From positions 1 through 64,000 of the forward strand of contig NZ_JAKRVX010000001.1 of assembly GCF_023638035.1 (NCBI RefSeq): 64,000 bases of DNA, read 5' to 3'. Position 1 is the stretch's first letter, and each line of letters begins with the position of its first letter. Positions 43,639 through 52,865 of this stretch are shown here, piece by piece. The translations under genes and the position numbers were made by a program. Origin of the DNA: Natronocalculus amylovorans. GTDB taxonomy: Archaea; Halobacteriota; Halobacteria; Halobacteriales; Haloferacaceae. The notes under the pieces were generated by a model, which searched no databases, was not told where the DNA came from, and saw only the letters and a program-made list of their open reading frames with translations.

Positions 43639-44334
43639 GTGTTCGTAACCGTGACCGTCGCTGTGACACTGATTGCTGGCGTAGTGTTTGGACTAGCGCT
43701 TGCTGCGCCGCCAGGGCCGATGAACGCGATCATCGCCGAAGAGAGCGTCTTTCGCGGATGGGGTGCCGGATTCAAAGCTGGTCTTGGTGCAATGTCCGCA
43801 GATGTCCTCTTTTTTGTCCTTGCACTGCTCGGCGTGGTTTCGATCGTCGAGCAGTTCCCAACACTTCGTGGCGTGATGGTTGCGATCGGTGGGCTCCTTA
43901 TGCTCTATTTTGCATATGGCGCAGCCACAAGCGTCAAAGAGACGTTCAAGACAACAGCCGCGGTGGATGATGAGACCAAAGGATTTCGCAAAGCGTTCGT
44001 CCTTGCCATCACGAACCCATATCAGATTATTTTCTGGCTAACGATCGGTGTGGGGCTGTTACAGCCGGGACAGTTGGATGTCCTCTCCGAGCTACCGTCA
44101 ATTGGTGGGCTCGGTGAACTAACCGGGCAGTTTGTTGTCGAAACAGGAAGCCCAACGCTCATTATCGGCTTTTTTGTTGGAATTGCGCTCTGGATCGTCG
44201 GATTTCCGGCAACGCTTGTGACTGTCGATGATCGTGTTGAGGCATTTACGCCAATCGTTGCGATCGGGAGTGCGCTCGCGCTTGCATTCTTTGGGGTCGT
44301 CTTCTTGATAGATGCGTGGACAACATTGGTTTGA
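43639..44334 (+). CDS. LysE-family transporter
   Basis: A 231-residue membrane protein with five to six helices and the family signature AAPPGPMNAIIAEES near residue 24, plus AITNPYQIIFWLTIGVG. LysE/RhtB proteins export amino acids or related compounds. The start is GTG; a nearby ATG in another frame stops at once. It may share a transcript with the DtxR regulator upstream, in which case metal or cadmium-type export is an alternative. Confidence 0.87.
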   Translation: MFVTVTVAVTLIAGVVFGLALAAPPGPMNAIIAEESVFRGWGAGFKAGLGAMSADVLFFVLALLGVVSIVEQFPTLRGVMVAIGGLLMLYFAYGAATSVKETFKTTAAVDDETKGFRKAFVLAITNPYQIIFWLTIGVGLLQPGQLDVLSELPSIGGLGELTGQFVVETGSPTLIIGFFVGIALWIVGFPATLVTVDDRVEAFTPIVAIGSALALAFFGVVFLIDAWTTLV

Positions 44335-44404
44335 GCAGTGATTGAATCCACAACGTCGTCCAACACCCAAATGGGTTTAATGGCGGGCACACGAGTGGTG
44401 AAAT

Positions 44405-45454
44405 ATGTTCGAAAAATCGACATGGATTCAACTTCCACGGAATGTCCTCGTTGGCCATGACGTGCTCTCTGAGCTCGGTGATGCCGTTAATGAACTGCAC
44501 CTTGCAGGAGATCCACTGATTGTCACAAGTCCAACGCCAAACCGTCTTGCTGGTGATCGTGTCCGCAAGCAGTTCACCGATGCGGAGACAGTCATCGTAG
44601 AGCGTGCGAGCTTTCAGTCGGTTGAGTCCGTGATTGCTGCTGCTGAACGCGATGGTGCGGGCTTCCTGATTGCATTAGGTGGCGGGAAACCGATCGACAT
44701 TGCAAAAATGGCGGCCGATCGGCTCGGCATCGGGTTTGTTTCCGTCCCAACAGTTGCGAGCCACGACGGTATCGTCTCGGGCCGATCGTCAATCCCGGAG
44801 GGAGACACTCGGCACTCCGTTGCAGCAGATCCACCACTTGCAGTAGTTGCAGACACCGAAATTATGGCAAAGGCACCGTGGGAGCTCACAACCGCCGGCT
44901 GTGCGGACATCATCTCAAACTACACCGCCGTCAAAGATTGGCGGCTTGCACATCGGCTGAAAAACATCGAATATTCGGAGTACGCAGGCGCACTCTCGGA
45001 GATGACCGCAGAGATGCTGGTGGATAATGCGGACTCTATCAAGAAAGGTCTCGAAGAGTCCTCATGGATTGTCGTGAAAGCGCTCGTCTCCTCCGGAGTT
45101 GCAATGTCAATCGCAGGCTCCTCCCGACCGGCATCCGGTGCAGAGCACCTCTTTTCACACCAACTCGATCGGATTGCACCCGAGCCCGCACTTCATGGGC
45201 ATCAAGTTGGTGTTGGCTCGATTATCACTGAATACCTACACAGCGGTACTGACGGGCAGTGGAGTGCAATCCAAAACGCACTTCGAAGTATTGAGGCCCC
45301 GACGACGGCAGCACAGCTCGGAATTCCACCGGAAACCATTATTGAAGCATTGACAACGGCGCACGAAATCCGCGATCGGTACACGATCCTTGGAAACGGC
45401 GTCAACGAGGAGGCGGCGATCGAAGCCGCGACCGTAACAGGCGTCATCGACTAA
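44405..45454 (+). CDS. egsA: sn-glycerol-1-phosphate dehydrogenase
   Basis: This 349-residue enzyme makes the archaeal lipid backbone, sn-glycerol 1-phosphate, from dihydroxyacetone phosphate. ALGGGKPIDIAKMAA and PTVASHDGIVSGRSSI bind NAD(P)H. Zinc ligands are the Asp of GCADIISN and the His of GAEHLFSH and LHGHQVGVG. Length is normal. A GTTTAATGG box A at about -27 suggests leaderless transcription. Confidence 0.97.
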   Translation: MFEKSTWIQLPRNVLVGHDVLSELGDAVNELHLAGDPLIVTSPTPNRLAGDRVRKQFTDAETVIVERASFQSVESVIAAAERDGAGFLIALGGGKPIDIAKMAADRLGIGFVSVPTVASHDGIVSGRSSIPEGDTRHSVAADPPLAVVADTEIMAKAPWELTTAGCADIISNYTAVKDWRLAHRLKNIEYSEYAGALSEMTAEMLVDNADSIKKGLEESSWIVVKALVSSGVAMSIAGSSRPASGAEHLFSHQLDRIAPEPALHGHQVGVGSIITEYLHSGTDGQWSAIQNALRSIEAPTTAAQLGIPPETIIEALTTAHEIRDRYTILGNGVNEEAAIEAATVTGVID

Positions 45455-45569
45455 CTGCTGGGACGTATTCTTCGGAGATCGCTGTAGCAGTGCCCGCAGT
45501 ATGTTTGTGAGTATCAGTAGACAAAAGATAAATCCCAAAACGAATATCTCGGTAGCTCTTACAGTAGTT

Positions 45570-46190
45570 ATGGAAACCCCGGTACTCGGCGGACCAGTGC
45601 GGGAACGACCAGGAACGGTTACAGCAATCTTATCAGTGATTGGCTATGTAGCCGTGCTTGGTGTGTTTCTCGTCCCAGAGTTCGCTGCACTGTTCCCTGA
45701 ATTAACCCGCGGACAAGTTGACTTTCTCACACACGCAATTGCGGCCGTAAATACACTTACGATCATTTCGCTGAGTCTCGGTTGGTACTGGATCCGATCG
45801 GGCAACGTTCAAAAACACGCAACGGCAATGGTCACCTCGTTTGTCCTTATCCTCGTTTTTCTTGGGATGTATCTCCCACGTGTTGCAGGTGGTGGGACAA
45901 AATACTTTGTTGGTCCGGACCCCGCATACTACGCATATCTGATCATGCTTGCGATCCATATCGCACTGTCAATTCTGGCCGTTCCTGTTGTTCTCTACGC
46001 GATCGTGTTGGGGCTTACACATACCCCAGAAGAGCTTCGCACACAGACGCCACATAAGAAAGTTGGTCGTGTTGCAGCTGGCTCGTGGCTCCTGTCACTC
46101 ATACTAGGTGTTGTCACATACCTGCTTCTCAACCACATCTACGACTCAACATTCGAGGCTGCACAAGCGATTGTTTTCATCCCATTGTAG
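45570..46190 (+). CDS. DUF420 membrane protein
   Basis: A 206-residue protein with five membrane helices. DUF420 proteins are often found near haem-copper oxidase genes and are proposed to assist cytochrome oxidase assembly. HAIAAVNT, HATAMVTSF and AIHIALSI contain candidate haem or copper histidines. The start at METPVLGG follows the family; an upstream frame adds unlike residues. No oxidase gene is adjacent. Confidence 0.88.
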   Translation: METPVLGGPVRERPGTVTAILSVIGYVAVLGVFLVPEFAALFPELTRGQVDFLTHAIAAVNTLTIISLSLGWYWIRSGNVQKHATAMVTSFVLILVFLGMYLPRVAGGGTKYFVGPDPAYYAYLIMLAIHIALSILAVPVVLYAIVLGLTHTPEELRTQTPHKKVGRVAAGSWLLSLILGVVTYLLLNHIYDSTFEAAQAIVFIPL

Positions 46191-46253
46191 CAGTTTTCCG
46201 GTGAACACCACCCCCACCGAAACGGTTAGACATCCTCCGTGGGACGCATAGGT

Positions 46254-47570
46254 ATGACCGACACACACTGGATCGGAGAAACGTTTACAAGCACTGTTGG
46301 CTGGGATCACCTCGAAGCGCTCGTGAATATCGGCAATCGGATGGCCGGGAGTGATGGTGAGCACGAGGGGCTTGAAGCAACCAAAGAAGCACTGTCAGCA
46401 GTTGGTGCACGAGATGTACACCTTGATGAGTTTGCAATCCAAGGCTGGGAGCGCGGAGAGAGTTCGATCGAAGCCGGAGAGACGAAACAATCCTGTATCG
46501 CACTCCCTCGAAGTCCAAGCGAACAGTGCAGTGGTGAGCTTGTTGATTTGGGCTATGGGCTCCCCGAAGATTTCGAACAAGATGTTGCGGGAAAGATCGT
46601 CATGGTCTCAACAACGGTCCCGGATGACTACGATCGGTTCATTCACCGACGTGAAAAGTACTACTACGCAGTCGAAAACGATGCGGCAGGATTTATTTTT
46701 GCAAATCATGTGACTGGCTGTCTCCCACCAACTGGGAGCGTCGGCACTGCAGATGCACCGATCGGTGATATCCCCGCAGTGGGTGTGAGTCAGGAGGTTG
46801 GTGGACGCCTTGCTCGGCGGTTCGATGGCGAGGAAATAACCGTTAATGTAACCTGTAGTACCCCTTCAGCAACAAGTGCCAATGTCATTGCAGAGTTTGG
46901 ACCAGAGACTGATGAGGAAATTCTTGTTTCAAGCCACGTCGATGCCCACGATATTGCAGAGGGTGCAATGGATAACGGTGCGGGAACCGCAACTGTCGTT
47001 GAGGTTGCACACGCGCTCAGTATGCGAGCAGACGAACTCGACACCCGTATTCGATTTATCTGTTATGGGTCCGAAGAGGTTGGTCTCGTAGGGTCATCAT
47101 ACGAGGCAGAGAAGGCTGACCACGACAAAATCAAAGCGATCGTCAACATCGACAGCAACGTGTATGGTAGAACACTCAAGCTATGGCACCATGGATTCTC
47201 GTCGCTTGAAACCGCGGCTGAGTCGGTTGGTGAACAGTTTGACCATCCCATCTCGTTGTCGAGCGAACTTGCGCCACACAGCGATCACTGGCCGTTCGTG
47301 AAGTGGGGTGTTCCTGGATATATGATCGCAGGAGAAACTGAGGACCGAGGCCGTGGATGGGGCCATACCTTTGCAGACACGATCGAGAAGCTCGAACCGC
47401 GAAATCTCAGGGAGCAAGCGATTCTACTAACAGAGCTTGTTGTCTCACTTGCCGATGCCGATCTCTCGACGACGCATAAGCCGCCAGCAGAGATTGCTGC
47501 CACACTGGAAAAAGAAGACGCTGCACAGGGAATGAAAATCACTGGAGACTGGCCATACGATCGAGTGTAG
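46254..47570 (+). CDS. M28-family metallopeptidase
   Basis: A 438-residue zinc aminopeptidase. The cap or PA-like domain (about 95-215) precedes the catalytic domain with SSHVDAHDIAEGAMDNGAG, CYGSEEVGLVGS, VNIDSNVYG and SDHWPFVKWGVPG, giving His, Asp, Glu-Glu, Asp and His ligands. No signal peptide is visible, which is unusual since many M28 enzymes are exported. Peptides or acyl-amino acids are likely substrates. Confidence 0.9.
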   Translation: MTDTHWIGETFTSTVGWDHLEALVNIGNRMAGSDGEHEGLEATKEALSAVGARDVHLDEFAIQGWERGESSIEAGETKQSCIALPRSPSEQCSGELVDLGYGLPEDFEQDVAGKIVMVSTTVPDDYDRFIHRREKYYYAVENDAAGFIFANHVTGCLPPTGSVGTADAPIGDIPAVGVSQEVGGRLARRFDGEEITVNVTCSTPSATSANVIAEFGPETDEEILVSSHVDAHDIAEGAMDNGAGTATVVEVAHALSMRADELDTRIRFICYGSEEVGLVGSSYEAEKADHDKIKAIVNIDSNVYGRTLKLWHHGFSSLETAAESVGEQFDHPISLSSELAPHSDHWPFVKWGVPGYMIAGETEDRGRGWGHTFADTIEKLEPRNLREQAILLTELVVSLADADLSTTHKPPAEIAATLEKEDAAQGMKITGDWPYDRV

Positions 47571-47662
47571 CTGTCGAATCGCGCGCACTCGATCGAGACG
47601 GCTGGATTTTTGATGATGCAACAGCACAGCATGAGTATGCAAGACGGGCGAATGGAGGGAAA

Positions 47663-48325
47663 ATGGACGTTTCGGTGAGCACACGGAGTGACCAATCAGA
47701 GATCTGTGCGGCGATTACAGAGGCCGAACACCGCATCTGTCAAGAGGATGTTGATGCAACCGTTGTTGTGACGGACAACCCTGCGGAACTCGACGATTTC
47801 AACGATACACCGCTTGTTGTTCCTGTCTCATCAGCGCCGGCTGTGAACACAACACAGCTCTGTGAACTATTGGATCGAATCGATCGCGACGAGCATACAG
47901 AAACGGTCCATACGCTGCTTACGGTTCAACAAAACGATACCTCGCTAGCGCGTATCTCCCATGATTTGACGCTTGTAACGACGGAGCCGGCACATATCTC
48001 CGAGTACCGTGTCTCACCAAAACAGTCCATTCGGGATTCATTCAGAGCTGATGGTGTTGTTCTTGCAACCCCACTTGGAAGTGACGGATACGCCCATGCA
48101 GCAGGGGGCGCGGTACTACACCCAACCGCGGGAGTTGCGGTTGTCCCGATCTCACCATTCACCACAGACACCACAAGCTGGGTTCTTTCCCCACCACTAA
48201 CGCTGACAGTGGAGCGAGATGATGAGATATACGTCGTTGCAGATGGAAAAACGGTCGCAACAGTCGGAGAATCCGACGTTCTCACCATCGACAGCGGCCC
48301 TGCGTTTGTTGTTGCATCAAACTAA
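47663..48325 (+). CDS. NAD-kinase-like protein lacking the GGDGT motif
   Basis: A 220-residue protein. The second half clearly follows ATP-NAD kinase: DGVVLATPLGSDGYAHAAGG, HPTAGVAVVPISPF and a closing DDEIYVVADGKTVATV. The first half has no GGDG(T) nucleotide-phosphate motif. Kinase activity is therefore doubtful; it could bind NAD without phosphorylating it or work with another subunit. It stands alone between the M28 and a small membrane protein gene. Confidence 0.75.
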   Translation: MDVSVSTRSDQSEICAAITEAEHRICQEDVDATVVVTDNPAELDDFNDTPLVVPVSSAPAVNTTQLCELLDRIDRDEHTETVHTLLTVQQNDTSLARISHDLTLVTTEPAHISEYRVSPKQSIRDSFRADGVVLATPLGSDGYAHAAGGAVLHPTAGVAVVPISPFTTDTTSWVLSPPLTLTVERDDEIYVVADGKTVATVGESDVLTIDSGPAFVVASN

Positions 48326-48388
48326 CAGTGGTGTTCTTGCTCGCCGCGATTGGAAAAACTCTAATGAGTCCTACTCTCAAAGGTACAT

Positions 48389-48835
48389 ATGGACCCATTG
48401 CAGTTTCTCGTCCCGCTCGAGTGGATTGATGCTATTGGGGATATCATCCCGATCGCAATCCTCGTTGTTGTACTTGCGAATATGCTGACACGGTTTTTGA
48501 GTCACCGTACCCATCAAAAACAAGCACAAGATGGCGACGATGAACAAATAGAACGGTTTCTGCCACACGTGATCACGAACTTTGCACTCGTCTTTTTGGT
48601 ATTTGCATTTATGCTTTACCGGCCTGTCAGCGGTGCAATCATGGCGATTCCAATCGTTGGTCTCTTCATTGCCGACATCTTCGAATTTGAAGCACGAAAA
48701 GTCGAGGTTCGGAACAAGATGACCGTTGAGTGGCCAAAAAGCTCGATCGCTGCGTCGTCAATCGTTCTCATCTACGCGCTGTACTACGGGCTTCAGTTCC
48801 TCTTTACGCCGTACCTTGGATCGATCTTCGCATAA
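48389..48835 (+). CDS. small haloarchaeal membrane protein (DUF7313-like)
   Basis: A 148-residue protein with four membrane helices (about 15-33, 60-80, 84-100 and 117-140) and an acidic, Gln-rich loop (TRFLSHRTHQKQAQDGDDE). It resembles a conserved haloarchaeal family without known function. It is convergent with endonuclease III. A CTCTAATGAG promoter-like element lies about 27 bases before the start. Confidence 0.65.
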   Translation: MDPLQFLVPLEWIDAIGDIIPIAILVVVLANMLTRFLSHRTHQKQAQDGDDEQIERFLPHVITNFALVFLVFAFMLYRPVSGAIMAIPIVGLFIADIFEFEARKVEVRNKMTVEWPKSSIAASSIVLIYALYYGLQFLFTPYLGSIFA

Positions 48836-48855
48836 CAGAGATCGCAAACACGGTT

Positions 48856-49674
48856 TTATTTCTGCACACTACCACTGGGATCGGCCACTGTTTCTGTGAC
48901 TTCGTCAATGCCAACTCGATCGCAGAGTGCATAGAGCGGACATGCTTCTGGGCCATCAAGACAGGCTGGCTTTCGGGCCGAACAGTACTCTCTACCGAAT
49001 TGAATCATTGCTGTATGCCCAAACCCACATTTTTCCGGTGGGACAGCTGCCTCGATTGCCTCCCGAACCTGTTCGTGGTCAGCAGCAGGCTCTGCAATCC
49101 CCATTCGTCGAGCAATCCGATGCACATGTGTATCTACTGGAAAGACACCTCCCCTCCCACCAGCAAACAGGAGTACACAGTCCGCAGTTTTTGGCCCAAC
49201 ACCGTGAATTTCAAGCAAGCGATCGCGAACTACAGATGAATCGTCTTCACGCACGTACGTGTCAAATGCTGCTTCCGATCCGAACGAATCGATGATTTCC
49301 TTGGCGGCATCGATAATCATCCGAGACTTCTGATTGTACAGGCCCGCAGAGGCGATTGTTTCTGCCAGTTCATCTTGTGGCACAGCCATCAGTGTCGTTG
49401 GCAAATCCTCCTCTTGATTACCATATTTTTCCATAAGCGCGTCATGCGCAGGTTGGCTCACGGTGTCGCTTGTGTTTTGTGAGAGGATCGTTCGGACGAG
49501 ACACTCGAATGCATCTTGACCGCCGTATGCTTTCTGCCAGTATCGTTCACCAAGCGAATCGATGATGGCTTCTGCACGGGTCCCAGCGGCCGCAGGGTCA
49601 AACGTTGCTGCAACACCACCGCCACTACCGCCACCGCTAATATTCTCTGTAGGCTCCGTAGGGTCTTCAGGCAT
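48856..49674 (-). CDS. nth: endonuclease III-type DNA glycosylase
   Basis: A 272-residue HhH-GPD enzyme for oxidised pyrimidines. The HhH motif HGVGPKTADCVLLFA carries the catalytic lysine, FPVDTHVHRIARRMG carries the aspartate, and CSARKPACLDGPEACPLYALC holds four cysteines that fit a 4Fe-4S cluster. A Gly/Ser-rich N-terminal extension of about 30 residues is a halophile feature. It is divergent from nothing close; DUF371 lies downstream of its promoter. Confidence 0.95.
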   Translation of the reverse strand: MPEDPTEPTENISGGGSGGGVAATFDPAAAGTRAEAIIDSLGERYWQKAYGGQDAFECLVRTILSQNTSDTVSQPAHDALMEKYGNQEEDLPTTLMAVPQDELAETIASAGLYNQKSRMIIDAAKEIIDSFGSEAAFDTYVREDDSSVVRDRLLEIHGVGPKTADCVLLFAGGRGGVFPVDTHVHRIARRMGIAEPAADHEQVREAIEAAVPPEKCGFGHTAMIQFGREYCSARKPACLDGPEACPLYALCDRVGIDEVTETVADPSGSVQK

Positions 49675-49716
49675 ACATGTTGTAGGAACTGGACCACCTA
49701 AAAAACAAGAGCGTCG

Positions 49717-50166
49717 CTATGGTTCGACGGTTAATGTCACGGTTACGGCAGCACCTGTTTTGAGTGCATCGACCAGTTCGCGGTCGATATCTACGGCGGC
49801 CTTATCTGCATTGATCATCAGTGTCCGATCGTCAATGTAGGTGCTTGTCCGGCTCACAAGACTCCGTGTGTCGGTGTGTGTTAGATTGGGGTGACCCGCT
49901 CCGGTGACTGTGTCCGAGTGGCCTGCGGCTTCGATCGTCATTGAGATTGTTGCATTAGCATCCGCGCAGGCGGCGGTAAACTCATTACCAAACGCCGTTG
50001 GCGTTGTATCTGCGTCAACAGCAAGAATACAGTCACCAGCAGGTGTTAGCCAATCGTCGCTCGTTACTTCGAGTGTACTTGAATGCTTAGCGGAGACATT
50101 CTCGTGGCCGCACGCACGGATTGTGACCGTCCGCGACGATGTGTCTGCGGCTGATCGGTTGCTCAT
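49717..50166 (-). CDS. DUF371 archaeal protein
   Basis: A 149-residue protein of the archaeal DUF371 family, starting MSNRSAADTS. RACGHENVSAKHSSTLEVT with AGHPNLTHTD are the typical His-containing repeats, suggesting a metal- or nucleic-acid-binding beta fold of unknown role. It is 42 residues from a small Cys-rich gene on the same strand and may share its transcript. Confidence 0.85.
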   Translation of the reverse strand: MSNRSAADTSSRTVTIRACGHENVSAKHSSTLEVTSDDWLTPAGDCILAVDADTTPTAFGNEFTAACADANATISMTIEAAGHSDTVTGAGHPNLTHTDTRSLVSRTSTYIDDRTLMINADKAAVDIDRELVDALKTGAAVTVTLTVEP

Positions 50167-50213
50167 ATACTGCGGTGAGCAATCCGACCGGAAAGGGGTA
50201 ACGATCTCACGAT

Positions 50214-50369
50214 TTATTGTTTTGTGATCGTGATCGTGAGTGCGCCGCACGAACACTCATGTACCTGTTGTGTCCCACCGACAGTAGTCATAGAGAGCCG
50301 ATATGTGTCCTCTCCGAGGCGGTTCTGACAGCAATCTGCATCACACACAATCTCCAGTTGCTCAAGCAT
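50214..50369 (-). CDS. 51-residue Cys-rich putative zinc-binding protein
   Basis: An uncalled small gene starting MLEQLEIVCDADCCQ and ending CSCGALTITITKQ. It has C-x3-C-C and, 25 residues later, C-x-C-G, a plausible four-cysteine zinc knuckle like the micro zinc-finger proteins frequent in haloarchaea. The start codon is ATG, and a TATTGATATG stretch lies about 27 bases upstream. It ends 48 bases before DUF371. Lack of a homology check leaves this as a good candidate only. Confidence 0.5.
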   Translation of the reverse strand: MLEQLEIVCDADCCQNRLGEDTYRLSMTTVGGTQQVHECSCGALTITITKQ

Positions 50370-50685
50370 TAGGCAGTGGTACAAGCGAGAAACATATCAA
50401 TACAAGCCAACCGCTCGGTGAAAGTGAAAGTAGTTGTGGTTTATATATTCAGCACTGGCCGTGTGTTATGGTCACACACCCCGAAATCAAGCAGTATGAT
50501 AGCTCTACCCAGCCAATTCGCCACCGGTACTTTTATATGCTGTTGGCAAATATGTGTAGGTACCAGAGCGCCTCCGGCGCTGGTGGCATCGCACGCAGAA
50601 TGATCGGAAACTATTATCATCGGTCGATCGCGTCTTCTAAAGCCACCGCCACGTTCGGAGCGGTGATGGTATCGAGGTTCAAACT
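50370..50685 (+). other. 316-base gap with two TATA boxes and a structured leader before the coiled-coil gene
   Basis: Box A candidates are TTTATATATTC (50440-50450) and TTTTATATGC (50531-50540). Downstream of the second, AGCGCC-TCC-GGCGCT (50567-50581) forms a hairpin and GGTGGC (50582-50587) can pair with GCCACC (50642-50647). An ATG at 50469 opens a 73-residue basic frame ending in an ATGA overlap with the coiled-coil gene; its Lys/Arg-rich composition is unlike this proteome. A long untranslated leader is my preferred reading. Confidence 0.45.
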
Positions 50686-51597
50686 ATGAGTATTGCTGAG
50701 GAATTCAACATCGAAGAGCTTGAGGAATCAAACAACGTAGACCTGACAGACGAACAACTAGAAAGCGGCTCAAAAGGCCAGCTTATCAAACTTGCCGGCC
50801 AACTTCGAGATCGGCGGAACGATCTCAACCAGATGGCATCCGAGCGAGCGTCCAAACGTGACGATCTGAACGCAAAAACACGCGAGCAGGTTGATAAAGC
50901 ACAAGAGCACCGCCAAGAGCGGGACTCACTGAACGAGCAGGTTCAGTCGCACAAAGAGAGCCGAAACGAGCTCAACGCGAAAGCCAACAAGTTGTTCGAC
51001 AAGGTTGAGTCCATGAAACAGGATCTTGAGCTTGACGATGGAAAATCAATCGAGGAACTCAAAGAGGAGATTCAAAAGCTTGAGTTCCGACAACAGACTG
51101 AAGTGTTGTCTGCAGAAGATGAGCGCGAACTCATCGAGAAAATCGAGGGTAAACGCGAGGAGCTTTCGGACAAAACGGGAAAAGTCCAAGACAGCGGTGA
51201 ACTCGAAGAACTCATCGCAGAGGCAGAAGAGGTCCGATCGGAAGCATCCCAACACCACCAAGAGGTAACTGAACTCGCAGACCAGGCACAAGAGCATCAC
51301 AACCAGATGATCGAAGCCTACCGCAAAGCGGATGACATCCGTGACAGTGCGGACGAGATGCACGAACTCTTTGTGGAAGCACAGGAAGCAGCTGATCGTC
51401 ACCACGAAGACTTCGTCCGCGTCCAAAAACGCCTCCGTGAACTCGATAAACAGGAAGAGAAAGAGCGCAAGGACGAACGCGCAGAGAAACGCGAAGAGGA
51501 GAAGGCAGAAGCCGAGGAGATCTACCAGAAGTTCAAGGAAGGCGAAACCCTCGACACCGAAGACCTGATGAAACTCCAAAAAACAGGTCTGCTCTAA
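50686..51597 (+). CDS. long coiled-coil protein (COG1340-like)
   Basis: This 303-residue acidic protein is almost entirely heptad-patterned helix from about 30 to 285 (LNQMASERASKRDDLNAKTR, then repeated ELIAEAEE and EEKERK runs), with no membrane span. It matches the archaeal COG1340 coiled-coil family, sometimes mislabelled phosphoserine phosphatase. Function is unknown; structural or scaffold roles are suggested by homologues. The DUF373 gene follows after a T-rich terminator-like stretch. Its start overlaps the stop of a doubtful basic frame. Confidence 0.82.
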   Translation: MSIAEEFNIEELEESNNVDLTDEQLESGSKGQLIKLAGQLRDRRNDLNQMASERASKRDDLNAKTREQVDKAQEHRQERDSLNEQVQSHKESRNELNAKANKLFDKVESMKQDLELDDGKSIEELKEEIQKLEFRQQTEVLSAEDERELIEKIEGKREELSDKTGKVQDSGELEELIAEAEEVRSEASQHHQEVTELADQAQEHHNQMIEAYRKADDIRDSADEMHELFVEAQEAADRHHEDFVRVQKRLRELDKQEEKERKDERAEKREEEKAEAEEIYQKFKEGETLDTEDLMKLQKTGLL

Positions 51598-51614
51598 ACG
51601 ACACCGCTCCTATT

Positions 51615-51631
51615 TGTCGTCTTTTGTTTTT
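51615..51631 (+). terminator. T-rich terminator after the coiled-coil gene
   Basis: TTTGTCGTCTTTTGTTTT begins about 18 bases past the stop, consistent with haloarchaeal T-tract termination; DUF373 then has its own TTTTTATG box A near 51707. Confidence 0.4.
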
Positions 51632-51733
51632 ACAACGGCCACGACCGCTAGTCAACACTCCCTGAGTGCACACACCGTAACACATGGAGAGAGACCTGAT
51701 GGATTTTTATGATCACGCGTACTTCGAGCGCAT

Positions 51734-52843
51734 GTGACTACGCTCGTTTTGTGTGTTGATCGAGCAAATGATATCGGACGCAAGACCGGGATCAAGCCGC
51801 CGATTGCTGGATGGGAGGCGGTTCGATCGCTTGTGACTGATGTTGGATTAGCTGATCCGGAGGATTCCGCAGTTAATTGTCTCCTTGAGGCATTACGAGT
51901 CACCCGTGAACTGAGAGATGCGAATGAGGCGGCGGTGGTTGCGGTTGTCTCTGGACAGTCAGACTCGCTTGTTGGTAAGGACGTCTCGCTCGCATCACAG
52001 ATCGATCAGCTAATCGCACAATATGAGCCGACGAGTGCAATCATTGTAACCGATAGCGCTCAAGACGAGCGTGTGATTCCGGTCATCGAGAGCCGGCTTC
52101 CGGTCGATGGTGTTGACCGCGTTGTTGTCCGCCAAGCACGAGATATTGAGTCTACATACTACCTGCTTAAACAGTTCCTCGCGGATGAAGAGCTCCGATC
52201 AACTGTCCTCGTCCCGCTCGGGATTAGCTTGCTGTTGCTTCCTGCGTTGCTCATCCAGTTCTCTATCACAGTTGCGCTTGCAGGATTTGCAGCGTTGTTG
52301 GGCGCTGCACTATTATATAAAGGACTTGGGATAGACACGTTCATCGAGTCGATCCCTGAGCGAACACAAGACGCCCTATACTCAGGGCAGGTATCGGTTG
52401 TGACGTACGTAGTTGCAACGGGACTTGGGCTGGTTGGGCTCTTTTTTGGTGCTCTTGCGGTTACGGAGCCGATCGGTCAAGATGCGGTGTTTCTCCCTGC
52501 GATTCAGTTTGTTCACAGCAGCGTCCCATGGATTGCCGTCGCAGGTGTCACTGCAAGTGCGGGCCGTGTATTAGATGAGATCCTCGGTTCTGGTGGAAAC
52601 AAAACACCGTATCTAAACCTCCCGATTGCGATCATCGCGGTTGGAATCGTCATCCGTGGATTTTCTGGATACTTTCTTGGCCACAGCATCGAGATGGGAA
52701 CGATCGCCGCAACGGCAAGCCAACGTCTTGCGCTATTTATTGTTTTAGGGATTGTTATCAGTCTTGTTGGTGTCCGAGCGGTAATGTATCTCGATGATTC
52801 GGTTGAGCTGCCGGCAGAGAATGAGATGGACACTAAAAAATAG
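51734..52843 (+). CDS. DUF373 membrane protein
   Basis: A 369-residue protein. The first ~150 residues are soluble with LVLCVDRANDIGRKTGI and the final part has about six membrane helices (from 156 on). DUF373 is an archaeal family of unknown function. It begins with GTG, supported by a box A about 27 bases upstream. In other haloarchaea it also follows the coiled-coil gene, so the two may act together at the membrane. Confidence 0.88.
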   Translation: MTTLVLCVDRANDIGRKTGIKPPIAGWEAVRSLVTDVGLADPEDSAVNCLLEALRVTRELRDANEAAVVAVVSGQSDSLVGKDVSLASQIDQLIAQYEPTSAIIVTDSAQDERVIPVIESRLPVDGVDRVVVRQARDIESTYYLLKQFLADEELRSTVLVPLGISLLLLPALLIQFSITVALAGFAALLGAALLYKGLGIDTFIESIPERTQDALYSGQVSVVTYVVATGLGLVGLFFGALAVTEPIGQDAVFLPAIQFVHSSVPWIAVAGVTASAGRVLDEILGSGGNKTPYLNLPIAIIAVGIVIRGFSGYFLGHSIEMGTIAATASQRLALFIVLGIVISLVGVRAVMYLDDSVELPAENEMDTKK

Positions 52844-52865
52844 CAGTACGTGTCCTGTTAGTTCG

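Noticed and set aside
50469-50689. 73-residue basic frame ending in ATGA at the coiled-coil start
   Set aside because: Only two acidic residues in 73, unlike this proteome, and a second promoter lies inside it; kept only as an alternative in the leader finding.
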